Source of the DNA: GCA-1730015 sp964550655
Lineage (GTDB): Bacteria; Pseudomonadota; Gammaproteobacteria; Granulosicoccales; Granulosicoccaceae
DNA length: 20,409 bases
Assembly: GCA_964550655.1 (NCBI GenBank)
Contig: CAZKAQ010000069.1
Location: 1 to 20,409 of the forward strand
Direction: 5' to 3'
The notes beneath the pieces are model-generated. The model was given only the letters and a program-made list of their open reading frames with translations, was not told the DNA's origin and did no database searches. Positions 6,902-15,946 of this stretch are shown here, one piece after another; positions within the stretch are counted from its first letter, which is position 1; each line of letters opens with the position of its first letter. Both the position numbers and the translations under genes were made by a program.

Positions 6902-7582
6902 CTACCTGCCTCTCACTATCAGGCTCTCGACTCGATAGTCCCGATCAATGTCGTTCTGTACTGTAAGCGCATCGATCTGACTGCTGAACGGGCCGACCAA
7001 TACGCGTACAAGCGTGCGCTGACTGCCTTGTACACGGTTGGCATAGGTAGGCAGATTCTGCCTGCGCAGCCGATTGATTAACTTGACTGCATTAGTGTCA
7101 CGGACAAAGCTTGCCACCTGAATATTCCAACCCGGCTTGAGGGGTTCGGAGTTTACGCCGTCGACCGGTGCACGGACGACGCTACCCTGCCCGCTTTCTG
7201 CAGCAGCCACGACGGCGCTTGTTAACTGGCCGGTAGTTTTATTCTGGTTTAACACGCGAGATACCGGCAAATCTGTCATTGGAGTTGTCGGTGGAATGCT
7301 CGCCTGTACCTCTTCGCGTGCCGGGGCTTGGAGTGTCTGCCCTGCAGCGGCGTTCGGCTGATCTGCCGGAAGAGGTTCCTGTCTGGAGGAAAAAGAGCTC
7401 TCTACAGCAGACGACCTCGGTGGCTCGGGAGGCAGGGTCTCGACATATTCGTATTCTCTCTGAGAACCGGAACCGTCGAGCACAAACGGCAGTATGATTA
7501 CCGCAAGCGCCAGCAGCACTGCCGCACCTATCAGGCGCGCGAACAGTTGCTCGTCTCTTAGCTCCTTGCGACCCTGCGCCAT
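6902..7582 (-). CDS. dedD: SPOR-domain membrane protein, DedD-like
   Basis: DedD-type proteins are bitopic inner-membrane proteins whose periplasmic SPOR domain binds denuded peptidoglycan at the division septum. From the ATG at 7582 the product has a short cytoplasmic N-terminus (MAQGRKELRDEQLFAR), one membrane segment (LIGAAVLLALAVIILPFVL), a Pro/Ala/Glu-rich periplasmic linker, and a C-terminal SPOR domain from about GWNIQVASF to the end. A longer reading from a TTG at 7624 adds 14 residues lacking family features, so I prefer the ATG, which has GGA six bases upstream. The position between folC and cvpA matches dedD in E. coli. The family is clear; the exact orthology is inferred from gene order. 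Confidence 0.88.
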   Translation of the reverse strand: MAQGRKELRDEQLFARLIGAAVLLALAVIILPFVLDGSGSQREYEYVETLPPEPPRSSAVESSFSSRQEPLPADQPNAAAGQTLQAPAREEVQASIPPTTPMTDLPVSRVLNQNKTTGQLTSAVVAAAESGQGSVVRAPVDGVNSEPLKPGWNIQVASFVRDTNAVKLINRLRRQNLPTYANRVQGSQRTLVRVLVGPFSSQIDALTVQNDIDRDYRVESLIVRGR

Positions 7583-7786
7583 GTGTCCAGCCTGTGATGG
7601 TTCAATTGTCAGAGTATCTTTCAAGAACGGTGCTCTTGTCGAAACCAGGAGTGCGCGCGGTAGCAGAGGTTACGTCGCAGACTCCTGAAGTTAATGTTGT
7701 TACGCGGCATTAGATCGCCCGTTTGCGGTCGATAATTTCAGAGCACACTGCGAAGACTGCCAGCTCAATGTCATTTTTCCGATTCT

Positions 7787-9055
7787 CTATCCGGGCGAAT
7801 TGTCCAGCATTTCAAGCGCTGGAGCGACGACATGAAAAGACCCTAGCACCAGCACTCTGTCTTCAGACCCTGATTGTGCAACAGCTGCCTTAACTGCATG
7901 AATTACCGAAGCGAAAATCTCACTGTTTTTAACATCATGACGGCGCAATTCAAGCGCTATATCTTTGCCTGACATGGCGCGCGGGTAGTCAATTTCAGTA
8001 ACAAACCATTCATCTACCGAGCTCACCAGTGTGGCGATAACCTGATCGACGGCCTTATCCTGCATACAGCCGAATACCGCGCGCGTAGCACCGCCCACCG
8101 GCGCCGACTTCAGGTACTGATCAAGCTTTTCAGCCGCCGCCTGATTGTGTGCCACATCGAGTACCACGGTGGTCTCACCGGCTGCAAGCATTTGCATGCG
8201 CCCGGTCATCACGACACTCTGCAAAGCCTGTTGAGCAACTGACAATGGGGGTGCGGTTGCAGTGAACTGGCTGACAGCGCAAATGGCGACAGCGGCATTG
8301 TCCATTGCCCACTGACCGGCAATAGCAGGTGCGGGCAACAACAGTTCTGACTGAGCATCAGTGTAGCGCCATTGGTTAGCAGACTGCGGCTCTACATGGA
8401 AATCGCGGTCTCGTTGCAGCAATCTCGCACCAGTCTCCTGCGCCACTCTTGCAATACTTTGCGGCTGATTGGTGTCACCACAGACCAAGGGACAATCGCG
8501 TCGCGCTATACCGGCTTTTTCAACTGCTATTGATTCGCGATCGTCACCGAGCCAGTCAGTATGATCAATGCCTATTGAGCTGATGCACGCTACTTCACTG
8601 TGCCAGGCATTCGTGGCATCAAGCCTGCCGCCAAGCCCGACTTCCAGAATAGCAACATCAACGTTTGCCGCTTTAAAACACCAGATAGCGGCAAGGGTTG
8701 TGAATTCAAAGTAGGTTAAAGCCGTATCGCCACGCGCACCTTCAATGGCATCAAAAGCGCGACACAAAGAATCATCATCAACACGCTTGCTGTTGATTAC
8801 TATGCGCTCGCTAAAATGAATAAAATGGGGTGACGTATAGACGCCGGTACTGTAGTCAAGCCCGGTCAGTAAGGCATTAATATAAGCAACCGTAGAGCCT
8901 TTACCATTGGTACCGGCAACGGTAATGATACGAAAGTCCGGATTGCCAATACCGAGCTTACCTGCAACCTGCGTTATTCTTTCAAGCCCGAGTTCAATTC
9001 TGTCGGGTTGCAGCTGCTCGAGATGCTGCAGCCATTCCTGCAGGTTACTCCTCAC
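7787..9055 (-). CDS. folC: bifunctional dihydrofolate synthase / folylpolyglutamate synthase
   Basis: FolC joins glutamate to dihydropteroate and then extends the gamma-glutamyl tail of folates, using ATP in the cytoplasm. It is a Mur-ligase-type enzyme: the P-loop AGTNGKGST spans about residues 47-55, YTSPHFIHFSERI follows, and EVGLGGRLDATN with SIGIDHTDWLG marks the central domain. VVLDVAHNQAA and the C-terminal domain complete it. Length of 422 residues is normal. The start MRSNLQEWLQHLEQL is typical, and it lies three bases after the accD stop, indicating co-transcription and probably translational coupling. The order accD-folC-dedD-cvpA matches E. coli. Confidence 0.96.
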   Translation of the reverse strand: MRSNLQEWLQHLEQLQPDRIELGLERITQVAGKLGIGNPDFRIITVAGTNGKGSTVAYINALLTGLDYSTGVYTSPHFIHFSERIVINSKRVDDDSLCRAFDAIEGARGDTALTYFEFTTLAAIWCFKAANVDVAILEVGLGGRLDATNAWHSEVACISSIGIDHTDWLGDDRESIAVEKAGIARRDCPLVCGDTNQPQSIARVAQETGARLLQRDRDFHVEPQSANQWRYTDAQSELLLPAPAIAGQWAMDNAAVAICAVSQFTATAPPLSVAQQALQSVVMTGRMQMLAAGETTVVLDVAHNQAAAEKLDQYLKSAPVGGATRAVFGCMQDKAVDQVIATLVSSVDEWFVTEIDYPRAMSGKDIALELRRHDVKNSEIFASVIHAVKAAVAQSGSEDRVLVLGSFHVVAPALEMLDNSPG

Positions 9056-9058
9056 AGA

Positions 9059-9985
9059 CTACTCCTCTTCTTCAGGCGGCGGCTCCGCTACCGGCTCCTC
9101 AGGCTTTGGCTCATCTGCACTCAGATCAGGTGACTGCCGACCCGTCAGATGCGAGAGTATGGTAGCGAACTTTGCACGCATCTCTCGTCGATCGACGATC
9201 ATATCTATTGCACCATGTTCAAGAAGAAATTCAGAACGCTGAAAACCACTTGGCAAAGTTTCACGCACGGTTTGTTCAATGACTCGTGGTCCTGCAAAGC
9301 CAATCAATGCACGTGGCTCGGCAACCACAAGATCACCCAGCATTGCAAAGCTTGCTGACACGCCACCCATGGTCGGATCGGTAAGTACCGAGATATAAGG
9401 CACGCCGCGATTTGACAGCTGCGCCAGGGCGGAGCTGGTTTTACCCATCTGAAAAAGTGATACAAGTGCCTCCTGCATTCGCGCACCACCCGAGGCGGTG
9501 AAACAGATAAACGGCGCATTGTGTTGCAGCGCTGTATCAGCGGCGCGAACAAACTTTTCCCCTACGACCGAGCCCATGGACCCTGCCATAAACTGATACT
9601 CAAACGCGGCAGCGACTACCGGTACACCATGAATAGCGCCGTAGAGTGCGACCAGCGCGTCTTTTTCTTTGCTGTTTTCTGCAGCCTGGCTTAGTCGCTC
9701 ACTATATTTTCGGCTGTCCTTGAACTTGAGATAATCAACCGGCTCAAGATTGGCTGCTATTTCGCTGCGTGGTTCGACATCGAGCAAAGCTTCCAGTCTG
9801 TCTCGTGCAGGAATGCGCCTGTGGTGACCGCAGCGTGGACAAACATTGTGGTTACGCTCCAGATCACCGGAATACAACACGTTTGTGCAGCTCTCACACT
9901 TGACCCAAAGGCCTTCGGGAACCGAGCCACGATTGCGACTGTCAGTTCTGACCCTTGAGGGCATAAGCTTTTCAAACCAACTCAT
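9059..9985 (-). CDS. accD: acetyl-CoA carboxylase, carboxyltransferase beta subunit
   Basis: AccD pairs with AccA to transfer CO2 from carboxybiotin to acetyl-CoA, giving malonyl-CoA for fatty acid synthesis. A four-cysteine zinc ribbon is visible at Cys30, Cys33, Cys49 and Cys52. The crotonase-like domain follows, with FTASGGARMQEALVSLFQM, PYISVLTDPTMGGVSASFA and GFAGPRVIEQT. The N-terminus MSWFEKLMPS is the family signature. Length of 308 residues is close to the E. coli protein. The last 25 residues are Pro/Glu-rich and end in a run of glutamates, a variable tail. The start overlaps the end of trpF by four bases, so the two are translationally coupled, and folC follows three bases after the stop. 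Confidence 0.97.
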   Translation of the reverse strand: MSWFEKLMPSRVRTDSRNRGSVPEGLWVKCESCTNVLYSGDLERNHNVCPRCGHHRRIPARDRLEALLDVEPRSEIAANLEPVDYLKFKDSRKYSERLSQAAENSKEKDALVALYGAIHGVPVVAAAFEYQFMAGSMGSVVGEKFVRAADTALQHNAPFICFTASGGARMQEALVSLFQMGKTSSALAQLSNRGVPYISVLTDPTMGGVSASFAMLGDLVVAEPRALIGFAGPRVIEQTVRETLPSGFQRSEFLLEHGAIDMIVDRREMRAKFATILSHLTGRQSPDLSADEPKPEEPVAEPPPEEEE

Positions 9986-10704
9986 TTATCACCCGATACC
10001 TTGCTTGTTCTAACGGATTCCATAATTGTACTGTCAGCAGCACGAACACATTGTATAAATTTATTCATCTGTCCATGGTCTTTAACCCCTTTGGCCGACT
10101 CGACACCACTACTGACATCTACCGCATCCGGCCTGACGTTTATCACCGCATCAAAGACGTTGTCACAATCAAGCCCGCCAGCCAGTATCAGTGGCGCGGG
10201 GAGTTCAGTCGGCACACGACTCCAGTCAAACTGCTCACCACTGCCGCCTGCTCCGCCCGAGACATTGCTGTCGAGCAGAAAACCGCGAGCGCCTTCGTAC
10301 TGCGATGCATACTGCGGGACATCTACGACAGATTTCATCGCAATAGACTTGATGTAGGGACGATTAAACGACTGACAAAATTCAGCAGACTCGGTACCGT
10401 GAAATTGCAACAATGATAACGGGACTTTTTCCAATACGGTGTTAATAACTGAACGGTCCTCGTTCAAAAACAAACCCGTGACAGTAACAAAGGCAGGTAA
10501 GGCCTTAACAATTTCCACAGCCAGATCAACGCTTATGTGGCGACTACTCGGCGGATAAAACACCAGACCCAATGCATCAACCCCGCATTGGCAGGCAGCG
10601 ACTGCATCACGCACGCTTGTCAACCCGCAAATTTTTACCCGGGTATGGCAATCAGGGATCATTGCAGACGTGTCGGTCATGCCAGTGCTTGAGTCCGGTT
10701 TCAT
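9982..10704 (-). CDS. trpF: phosphoribosylanthranilate isomerase
   Basis: TrpF converts phosphoribosylanthranilate to its carboxyphenylamino-deoxyribulose phosphate form in tryptophan synthesis. The (beta/alpha)8 family marks are plain: RVKICGLTSVRDA with the catalytic Cys, GLVFYPPSSRHIS, LQFHGTESAEFC, the catalytic Asp in LLDSNVSGGAGGSGEQFDW, and LAGGLDCDNV. The start is uncertain: ATGs at 10704, 10680 and 10662 are all in frame and none has a good Shine-Dalgarno. The shortest form (MIPDCHTRVKICGLT) best matches the usual protein length. It is not accompanied by trpB and trpA here; trpF leads directly into accD, with a four-base overlap. The gap to truA is about 120 bases. Confidence 0.95.
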   Translation of the reverse strand: MKPDSSTGMTDTSAMIPDCHTRVKICGLTSVRDAVAACQCGVDALGLVFYPPSSRHISVDLAVEIVKALPAFVTVTGLFLNEDRSVINTVLEKVPLSLLQFHGTESAEFCQSFNRPYIKSIAMKSVVDVPQYASQYEGARGFLLDSNVSGGAGGSGEQFDWSRVPTELPAPLILAGGLDCDNVFDAVINVRPDAVDVSSGVESAKGVKDHGQMNKFIQCVRAADSTIMESVRTSKVSGDK

Positions 10705-10828
10705 CAATCAGACAATAGCACAACCGCGTCACTTCTGACGCCGTGGCTAACGCCATCAATCTACCGGAATTCGCAGACCGGAACCGGTCGATAGTAATAC
10801 CGGCAGACAGTTTCCGCCTGTTCCCTGC

Positions 10829-11623
10829 TCATGGCATTCCGATCGCCGCTGGCAGGCTTTCACGCCAGTCAGGAATACCGAAGGCCGGATCGTAACGGGG
10901 TCCCATAAAGTACAAGCCATGCGCGACTGCGGTCGCGCCCGCCCGAGTACGATCGCGCGATGCAAGCACTGATTCGATCCAGCCGGTAGTTTGTTCACCG
11001 CTGCCGACGCTGATCAAACTGCCAACAATAATACGCACCATGTTATGCAGAAAAGCGTTACCTTGAATCTGCACCATCACATGACGATTAAAACGAAGTA
11101 CGCTAATACTGGTTATTTCACGTACTGCATGCTTTGCCTGACAACCGGCGGCGCGAAAGCTGGTGAAGTCGTGCTCACCAACCAAAGCCTGTGCCGCCAG
11201 ATGCATTTGCGTTTCATCCAACTCGTTATAGACCACCGCAACCCGCCTGTGCTGAAGTGCCGAACGCGCCGGGTGGTTTAGAATCCAATAGTGGTAAGTT
11301 CTGTCAATTGTCGAGTAGCGTGCATGAAAATCTTCCGTGACTTCGGTGACATTACGCACTGATACATCATGCGGCAGGTGGGCATTTACTCCCATCACCC
11401 AGGCTTTCAGATTGCGTGATTGGTCAGAACTGAAATGCACACACTGCTGCCATGCATGAACACCGGTATCGGTACGCCCGGCTGATGTGACAACAACCTC
11501 TTCATCCGCTACCCTGCTGAGCGCCTCTTCAAGTACCTGCTGCACTGACGGACTGTGGTCCTGCCTCTGCCAGCCACAATACGCACTTCCGTCGTATTCA
11601 ATTCCAAGCGCATACTTAGCCAT
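10829..11623 (-). CDS. truA: tRNA pseudouridine(38-40) synthase
   Basis: TruA isomerises uridines 38, 39 and 40 in the tRNA anticodon arm. The catalytic aspartate is Asp52 in AGRTDTGVHA, preceded by the N-terminal IEYDGSAYCGWQRQ and followed by ARYSTIDRTYHYWI and GNAFLHNMVRIIVGSL, all family hallmarks. Length of 264 residues is normal. GAGG lies about 12 bases before the ATG. It is the first gene after the fimV terminator and so should begin a truA-trpF-accD-folC transcript. The fimV-truA-trpF order is common in Pseudomonas-like gammaproteobacteria. I found no convincing promoter hexamers in the A+T-rich gap upstream, though the gap clearly must contain one if the terminator works. Confidence 0.96.
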   Translation of the reverse strand: MAKYALGIEYDGSAYCGWQRQDHSPSVQQVLEEALSRVADEEVVVTSAGRTDTGVHAWQQCVHFSSDQSRNLKAWVMGVNAHLPHDVSVRNVTEVTEDFHARYSTIDRTYHYWILNHPARSALQHRRVAVVYNELDETQMHLAAQALVGEHDFTSFRAAGCQAKHAVREITSISVLRFNRHVMVQIQGNAFLHNMVRIIVGSLISVGSGEQTTGWIESVLASRDRTRAGATAVAHGLYFMGPRYDPAFGIPDWRESLPAAIGMP

Positions 11624-11799
11624 GCGACAGATAATTCCTCTGTAGAAAATACCAGAGTAAAAAACACAGCCACAGATTAGCAGGTATAGATTGATAAGCT
11701 TTTAAATCAGTCATCGCGCCATTGTAACCGTTTTAATTGAAGCGCTGCATTTAAGCATTAAAGCCAAAGGTTATAACCAGCACTGAAAAAATGACAGGC

Positions 11800-11828
11800 A
11801 AAAAAAAGACGCCTGAGAAGGCGTCTTT
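11800..11828 (-). terminator. Rho-independent terminator after fimV
   Basis: On the minus strand, AAAGACGCCT and AGGCGTCTTT form a perfect 10-base-pair stem closed by a four-base loop. It is followed by a run of eight T (the last three stem bases plus five more T). It lies 27 bases after the fimV stop codon. It is the clearest intrinsic terminator in the window and separates fimV from truA. Confidence 0.93.
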
Positions 11829-11854
11829 CAATACTTGCGTGCGTTAAACTTTTC

Positions 11855-14800
11855 TTATGTCAGTTTTTTCAGCAACTCCGCCGCTTCTACCTGCTGCAGC
11901 GGGTTACCTCTGGCTGCAATATCTTGCAACTCTCTACCGGCGTTTTCCTTATCACCCATATCGAGGTATGCCTTGGCAAGATCGAGCTTGGATTCCATCT
12001 CATCTGTGCCACCGGGCAGCGGAGTCACACTGGTGAGATCAGCATCCATACTCTTATGAAGGTCAGCTGTTGAATCGCCGAATGAAGCATCCAGATCCTC
12101 AAGCGAGAGGTCGTCAAAAGAGGTATCCGGATTCGTCAGATCGAGTGTACCGAGATCTCCACCAGACATCTGGCTGCCAGCTATCTCTTCAAGATTCATG
12201 GTGCCGTCGTCATCCAGTGATGCGAGATCGACATCATCGAGCGACAAACCACCTGCAAGATCAGCGTCATCATCAACCAGAGCGCCGAGATTACCGGTTG
12301 CCTGCAGTTCATCAACACTAAACTCTGAACCGGGATCAATAGTCTGATCCAACAGATCAGTATCACTGGAAGCGCCACCGGAGAGCAAATCCATTCCGTC
12401 AGAGGCAGTGTCCTTAGCATTGGCTATTGCACCAGTTGCCATGGCCGCAGCACCTGCTGCACCTGCCGCCAGTGTTCCGGCTGAAGCTGATGACTGAGGT
12501 GACTCTGAACCTGCTCCGGTCAACTCTTTACCCATCTCGGCTACTCGAGCCTGATGACGGGATTTCGGGAACTTGCCGTTGAAAGTCTCAGCCAGCTGAC
12601 TGAATTTGTCAGTGTTTTTCTGGTCATGGTAGTTCTCGAGCAACTTGAAGTGATACTCCTCGTTGTCAGGCGAGCGCTCAAGAGCAGTATTCAGTAAATC
12701 TTCCGCCTGACCATGCAAACCGTAGCGCAGATAAACTTCAGCTTCGGTGATAGTGTCATCGAGGGCCATCTCCTCTTCTTCATCAATGGCCGTTGCGGCA
12801 GGTTCTGCAGATTGAGTGTTGGCAGGCTGTGCAGCTTGCTGTGCTTTTTCCGCAGGTGCGAGAGGCTTGTCTGCGTCCTGATTACCTTTTGATGTAGCGA
12901 CTGCCGTGCCGGTTACCGCGGCTGCGGCTGCGGCTGCAGCGGCTGCCGCAGAGCTAGCACGTTGCTGAGGCTGCGCGCCGGCGACATCGTCATCGCCGTA
13001 CATTACTTTTTCCTGCTCGAGGCGTGATCGCGTATCGTTCGCAGCGACTGGTCTGATCTCACCGCGTGGACGCAGGCCTTGAGTTTGCGCAGGGGCAGCT
13101 TTACGTCTTCTAAAAGCCCAGGCGCCCAGCAGACCTAAAAGTGACAAACCGGCACCAGCGGCAAATACAGTCTGACGATTACCGACCAGGTCGCCAAGCG
13201 GTGCTGCACCGAGTAATCCACCGACTGCTGCAGTTCCGTCAGCTGCCATGCTCTCGCCAGTCTTTTTTATACCATCGACAGCACCCGTAATAACACCATC
13301 AGCATCGGTGTCAGCATCGACCATGGCTGCCTTATCTTCAGCAGCAGCGCTGATCATCGCAGCTTTTTCTTCCGCAGACAGCTCAGAATCCGTCAGCTGT
13401 AGTTGCGCAAGTCGATCTTTGACTCGAGATGGCTCTTCAGATCCATTATCAAGTGCAGTCTGGGCCTGCAGCCGGGCGTTGTTCTTCTCTTCTTCGAGGC
13501 CGGCTTCCACTGCTGCAAGTTTGGCCTGCAACTGCTCTGCATCGGCAGCCGCTTTTGCCTGTTCAGCTTCCAACTTCGCAACATTGGCTGCGGCTTGCTC
13601 ACGCGCGGCCTGAGCTTCACTCAGTAGTCGCTGGTTTTCAGTTTCAGCATCGCCTCTGATACGGGCAATTTCGTTCTCTGCATCGCGCGTGATACGCGCC
13701 TTTTCAGCTTCAAGCTCGGCAGAAATTTGTTCTCGCTCTGCTTTTGCCTGTGCCAGCAGTCTGGTCTTTTCTTCTTCTGCTTCGCGTACCAGAGCCGCTT
13801 TTTCCAGTTGCGATGATGCTTCCAGGGCACGCTTTTCCAGTTCGAGTGCGGCAAGCTGTGATCGCAAAGCATCTTCTTCAGACGCCAGCAAAACAGCCTG
13901 TGCTTCTGCTTCTGCTGTTGCGAGATTCTTCTCGGCATCAGCCTGACGTGCTATTTCATTCTGTGCTTCAGTCAGCTCGTTATCCAGGTTTTGCTGCTCC
14001 GCAGCAACCCGGTCAGTGGAATTGGACAGCTCACTGATCTGAGCATCAAGAGCTGCAGCATTTGATTCTGCAGCCAGCACTTCGTCCTGCAACTTGTTGA
14101 GCTCACTTTCACGAACAGTGATTAAGCTTTTCATCTCTTCCATATTATCGGTGAGACTTTCGACGCGACCCTGCAGCGCATCACGTTCTTCCGTTCCTGT
14201 CTCTACCTCGCTAAGCACTTCTTCGTAGCGCTCATTTATATCGTCAAGATTGTTGTTATCAACAACAGTTTCTGTTTGATTAAAAGTGGTCGACGAAGAA
14301 CTCGCAGGTGGTCTGTTGTCCCGGGTCCACGATCGTACGATCGCAGATGCGTTCTCCGGATCGACAGACCTCTGCGTGGCAGCTGCAGGTATCTGCAACA
14401 CCGCACCATTTATCATATGGTTCATGTTGCCGTCAATGAACGCGGCTGGATTTGCCGTGAATAAGGCAACTACCATCTGATAGTTATCTACATCGTTTGA
14501 TTTATGTGCTTTTGCAATGCTCCACAATGTGTCTTGTGTACGAATACGATAAGTACCAGTACCGTTCGACACTATGGATCGAGCATTAGATGCAGAATCG
14601 GTATCAGATGCAGAATCGGTAACAGATTCAGAATTGACAGCACTGCTGTTACTGCCGGAGTCAGGTACGGAAACACCATCCAACACGCCGGACAAATCGA
14701 TTAAATCTCCCGCCTGACCCTCTGCATCTGTGTCATCAGAAGACAGGTCGGCCGCAAACACACTGCTTGCCGGTTGTTCAACAGGAGAAGTATCGGCCAG

Positions 14801-15697
14801 CGTCACCGTCTGCTCTGCAAAAGTCTCTTCATCACTGATAAGTCCAGCCAGTTCATCGCTCTCTATCAGCTGGCTTTGAGAAGCCTCAAACTCATTCTCG
14901 AAGATCGCACCGCCAGTACCACTGTTAATGTCGCTCTCATTGGCGTTTGTGGCAATCAGGTCGTCAAGTGGCACGACAATTCCAGCGTCAGGAATATCAT
15001 CGGTCTGCGGTGTCACGTCGGTTTCCAGAGCCAGTGCAATTGCCGCCGCACTGTCACTGTCACTGTCACTGTCAGTTGTTGTCGTGTCCGCCGGAAGTTC
15101 TGTGAGAATATTGTCTTCCGGTAAAAACAGGTTTTCCGTGTCAGCATCTGCAATAGTTGTTGTCACGTTAGGCTCGATGAAAGTGCCGATAGTCGTCTCG
15201 GTAAAACTCACTTCAGCGCCAGTGTCGTTGCCTTCAAAAAGTGTTTTACCCGAAAGGTCGATGGGCTCACCAACTGCGCCATTGTCGGCGAATGTCGGCG
15301 GGCTTAAAAGGACGGTATATTCTCTTACGAGCTTTACACTACCCGGTGCATCCACTTCAAGCAGGAAGTTAAGGAACGGCTCAAAAATCGGACTGTCGCT
15401 GGTGACCTTGACCACCGCCTGGCCGTCCGGGCGTCGATCAACTGTAAATTCAACAGTATCCAGAATTGGAGACTGCTCCAAACCTGCGCGGGCAAACGCG
15501 TCAGAGGAGGCAAGCCTGACCTGCATCTCCTCGAGTTCACTATCGGTGGCAGAGAGAATTGCAATCTCGGCATCGAGGGTTTGATTCAACGCTGAATACA
15601 TTTCAATCTCACCGAGTCCAAGTGCATGGGACACACTCGACATACCGGCGAGACTCAAACTTACAGCTGCGGCTAAGGATAATTTTCGCACAATCAT
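11855..15697 (-). CDS. fimV: FimV-family polar hub / pilus assembly protein
   Basis: FimV is a large inner-membrane protein that organises the cell pole and supports type IV pilus or type II secretion assembly by binding peptidoglycan. A signal peptide ends near Ala25 (SVSHALGLGE). The FimV N-terminal domain follows, with VTSDSPIFEPFLNFLLEV near residues 100-117. A long Ser/Asp/Thr-rich linker then leads to a LysM domain at about 383-440 (YRIRTQDTLWSIAKAH). A charged coiled coil spans about 480-750. A single membrane helix (about 842-862) is followed by RRRK, and the cytoplasmic part has an 11-Ala tract, a TPR-like segment (about 985-1030) and the C-terminal FimV motif (LDLAKAYLDMGDKENAGREL). 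The 1280 residues exceed many homologues because of the linkers. It is transcribed alone, with a terminator after it. Confidence 0.93.
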   Translation of the reverse strand: MIVRKLSLAAAVSLSLAGMSSVSHALGLGEIEMYSALNQTLDAEIAILSATDSELEEMQVRLASSDAFARAGLEQSPILDTVEFTVDRRPDGQAVVKVTSDSPIFEPFLNFLLEVDAPGSVKLVREYTVLLSPPTFADNGAVGEPIDLSGKTLFEGNDTGAEVSFTETTIGTFIEPNVTTTIADADTENLFLPEDNILTELPADTTTTDSDSDSDSAAAIALALETDVTPQTDDIPDAGIVVPLDDLIATNANESDINSGTGGAIFENEFEASQSQLIESDELAGLISDEETFAEQTVTLADTSPVEQPASSVFAADLSSDDTDAEGQAGDLIDLSGVLDGVSVPDSGSNSSAVNSESVTDSASDTDSASNARSIVSNGTGTYRIRTQDTLWSIAKAHKSNDVDNYQMVVALFTANPAAFIDGNMNHMINGAVLQIPAAATQRSVDPENASAIVRSWTRDNRPPASSSSTTFNQTETVVDNNNLDDINERYEEVLSEVETGTEERDALQGRVESLTDNMEEMKSLITVRESELNKLQDEVLAAESNAAALDAQISELSNSTDRVAAEQQNLDNELTEAQNEIARQADAEKNLATAEAEAQAVLLASEEDALRSQLAALELEKRALEASSQLEKAALVREAEEEKTRLLAQAKAEREQISAELEAEKARITRDAENEIARIRGDAETENQRLLSEAQAAREQAAANVAKLEAEQAKAAADAEQLQAKLAAVEAGLEEEKNNARLQAQTALDNGSEEPSRVKDRLAQLQLTDSELSAEEKAAMISAAAEDKAAMVDADTDADGVITGAVDGIKKTGESMAADGTAAVGGLLGAAPLGDLVGNRQTVFAAGAGLSLLGLLGAWAFRRRKAAPAQTQGLRPRGEIRPVAANDTRSRLEQEKVMYGDDDVAGAQPQQRASSAAAAAAAAAAAVTGTAVATSKGNQDADKPLAPAEKAQQAAQPANTQSAEPAATAIDEEEEMALDDTITEAEVYLRYGLHGQAEDLLNTALERSPDNEEYHFKLLENYHDQKNTDKFSQLAETFNGKFPKSRHQARVAEMGKELTGAGSESPQSSASAGTLAAGAAGAAAMATGAIANAKDTASDGMDLLSGGASSDTDLLDQTIDPGSEFSVDELQATGNLGALVDDDADLAGGLSLDDVDLASLDDDGTMNLEEIAGSQMSGGDLGTLDLTNPDTSFDDLSLEDLDASFGDSTADLHKSMDADLTSVTPLPGGTDEMESKLDLAKAYLDMGDKENAGRELQDIAARGNPLQQVEAAELLKKLT
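14590..14625 (-). repeat. two tandem 18-bp repeats in fimV
   Basis: On the plus strand, ATGCAGAATCGGTATCAG is followed at once by the same 18 bases with one difference (T to A). In the protein they encode a Ser/Asp/Ala-rich stretch just ahead of the LysM domain. The unit is a multiple of three, so copy changes would alter linker length without a frameshift. Confidence 0.8.
15051..15074 (-). repeat. hexanucleotide repeat (CTGTCA x4) in fimV
   Basis: Four perfect copies of CTGTCA on the plus strand encode an alternating Asp-Ser run in the periplasmic linker of FimV. Such a short perfect repeat can change in length by slippage while keeping the frame. Confidence 0.85.
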
Positions 15698-15855
15698 ACG
15701 ATCTCTATATTTTTCTCATCAAAAACGACGTTAAGTGAATATTGCACCAGATTCTCGATTCACTGCCGTTTACATGGCTTTATTATTCGAAGAAATTCAG
15801 TGTCAGTTGCGCGGATACATCTCAAAAATCCGCCACTGTAAAATCCAGTCCCTTT

Positions 15856-15884
15856 GATATAGTACGGGACTGCCATTTAGGCAA
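15856..15884 (-). promoter_or_regulatory. candidate fimV promoter within an inverted repeat
   Basis: On the minus strand, TTGCCT (15884-15879) and TATATC (15861-15856) are separated by 17 bases. Arms CAGTCCC and GGGACTG (15872-15866 and 15852-15846) bracket the -10 box with 7 perfect pairs. The fimV start is about 150 bases downstream. The -10 match is only moderate, so this is a candidate rather than a firm call. Confidence 0.35.
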
Positions 15885-15923
15885 CTGAACCGGTACAAAT
15901 CTTGTCCGGCAAGTAAGGGAAAA

Positions 15924-15946
15924 TGTCAATTCCAGTTGAATTGACA
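15924..15946. repeat. 23-bp inverted repeat upstream of fimV
   Basis: TGTCAATTC and GAATTGACA are perfect 9-base arms separated by CAGTT. The site lies about 40 bases upstream of the candidate fimV -35 box. The symmetry and spacing resemble a dimeric regulator's operator; as RNA it would be an A+T-rich hairpin without a U-tail. Confidence 0.55.

Noticed and set aside
7646..7687. CAGGAGT and ACTCCTG arms upstream of the SPOR gene.
   Set aside because: Seven pairs across a 28-base loop, with no link to a promoter or ribosome site; too weak to call.
14928..15584. 218-codon plus-strand frame antisense to fimV.
   Set aside because: The Ser/Val-rich product is the mirror of the low-complexity fimV linker; it shows no domain and no ribosome site.
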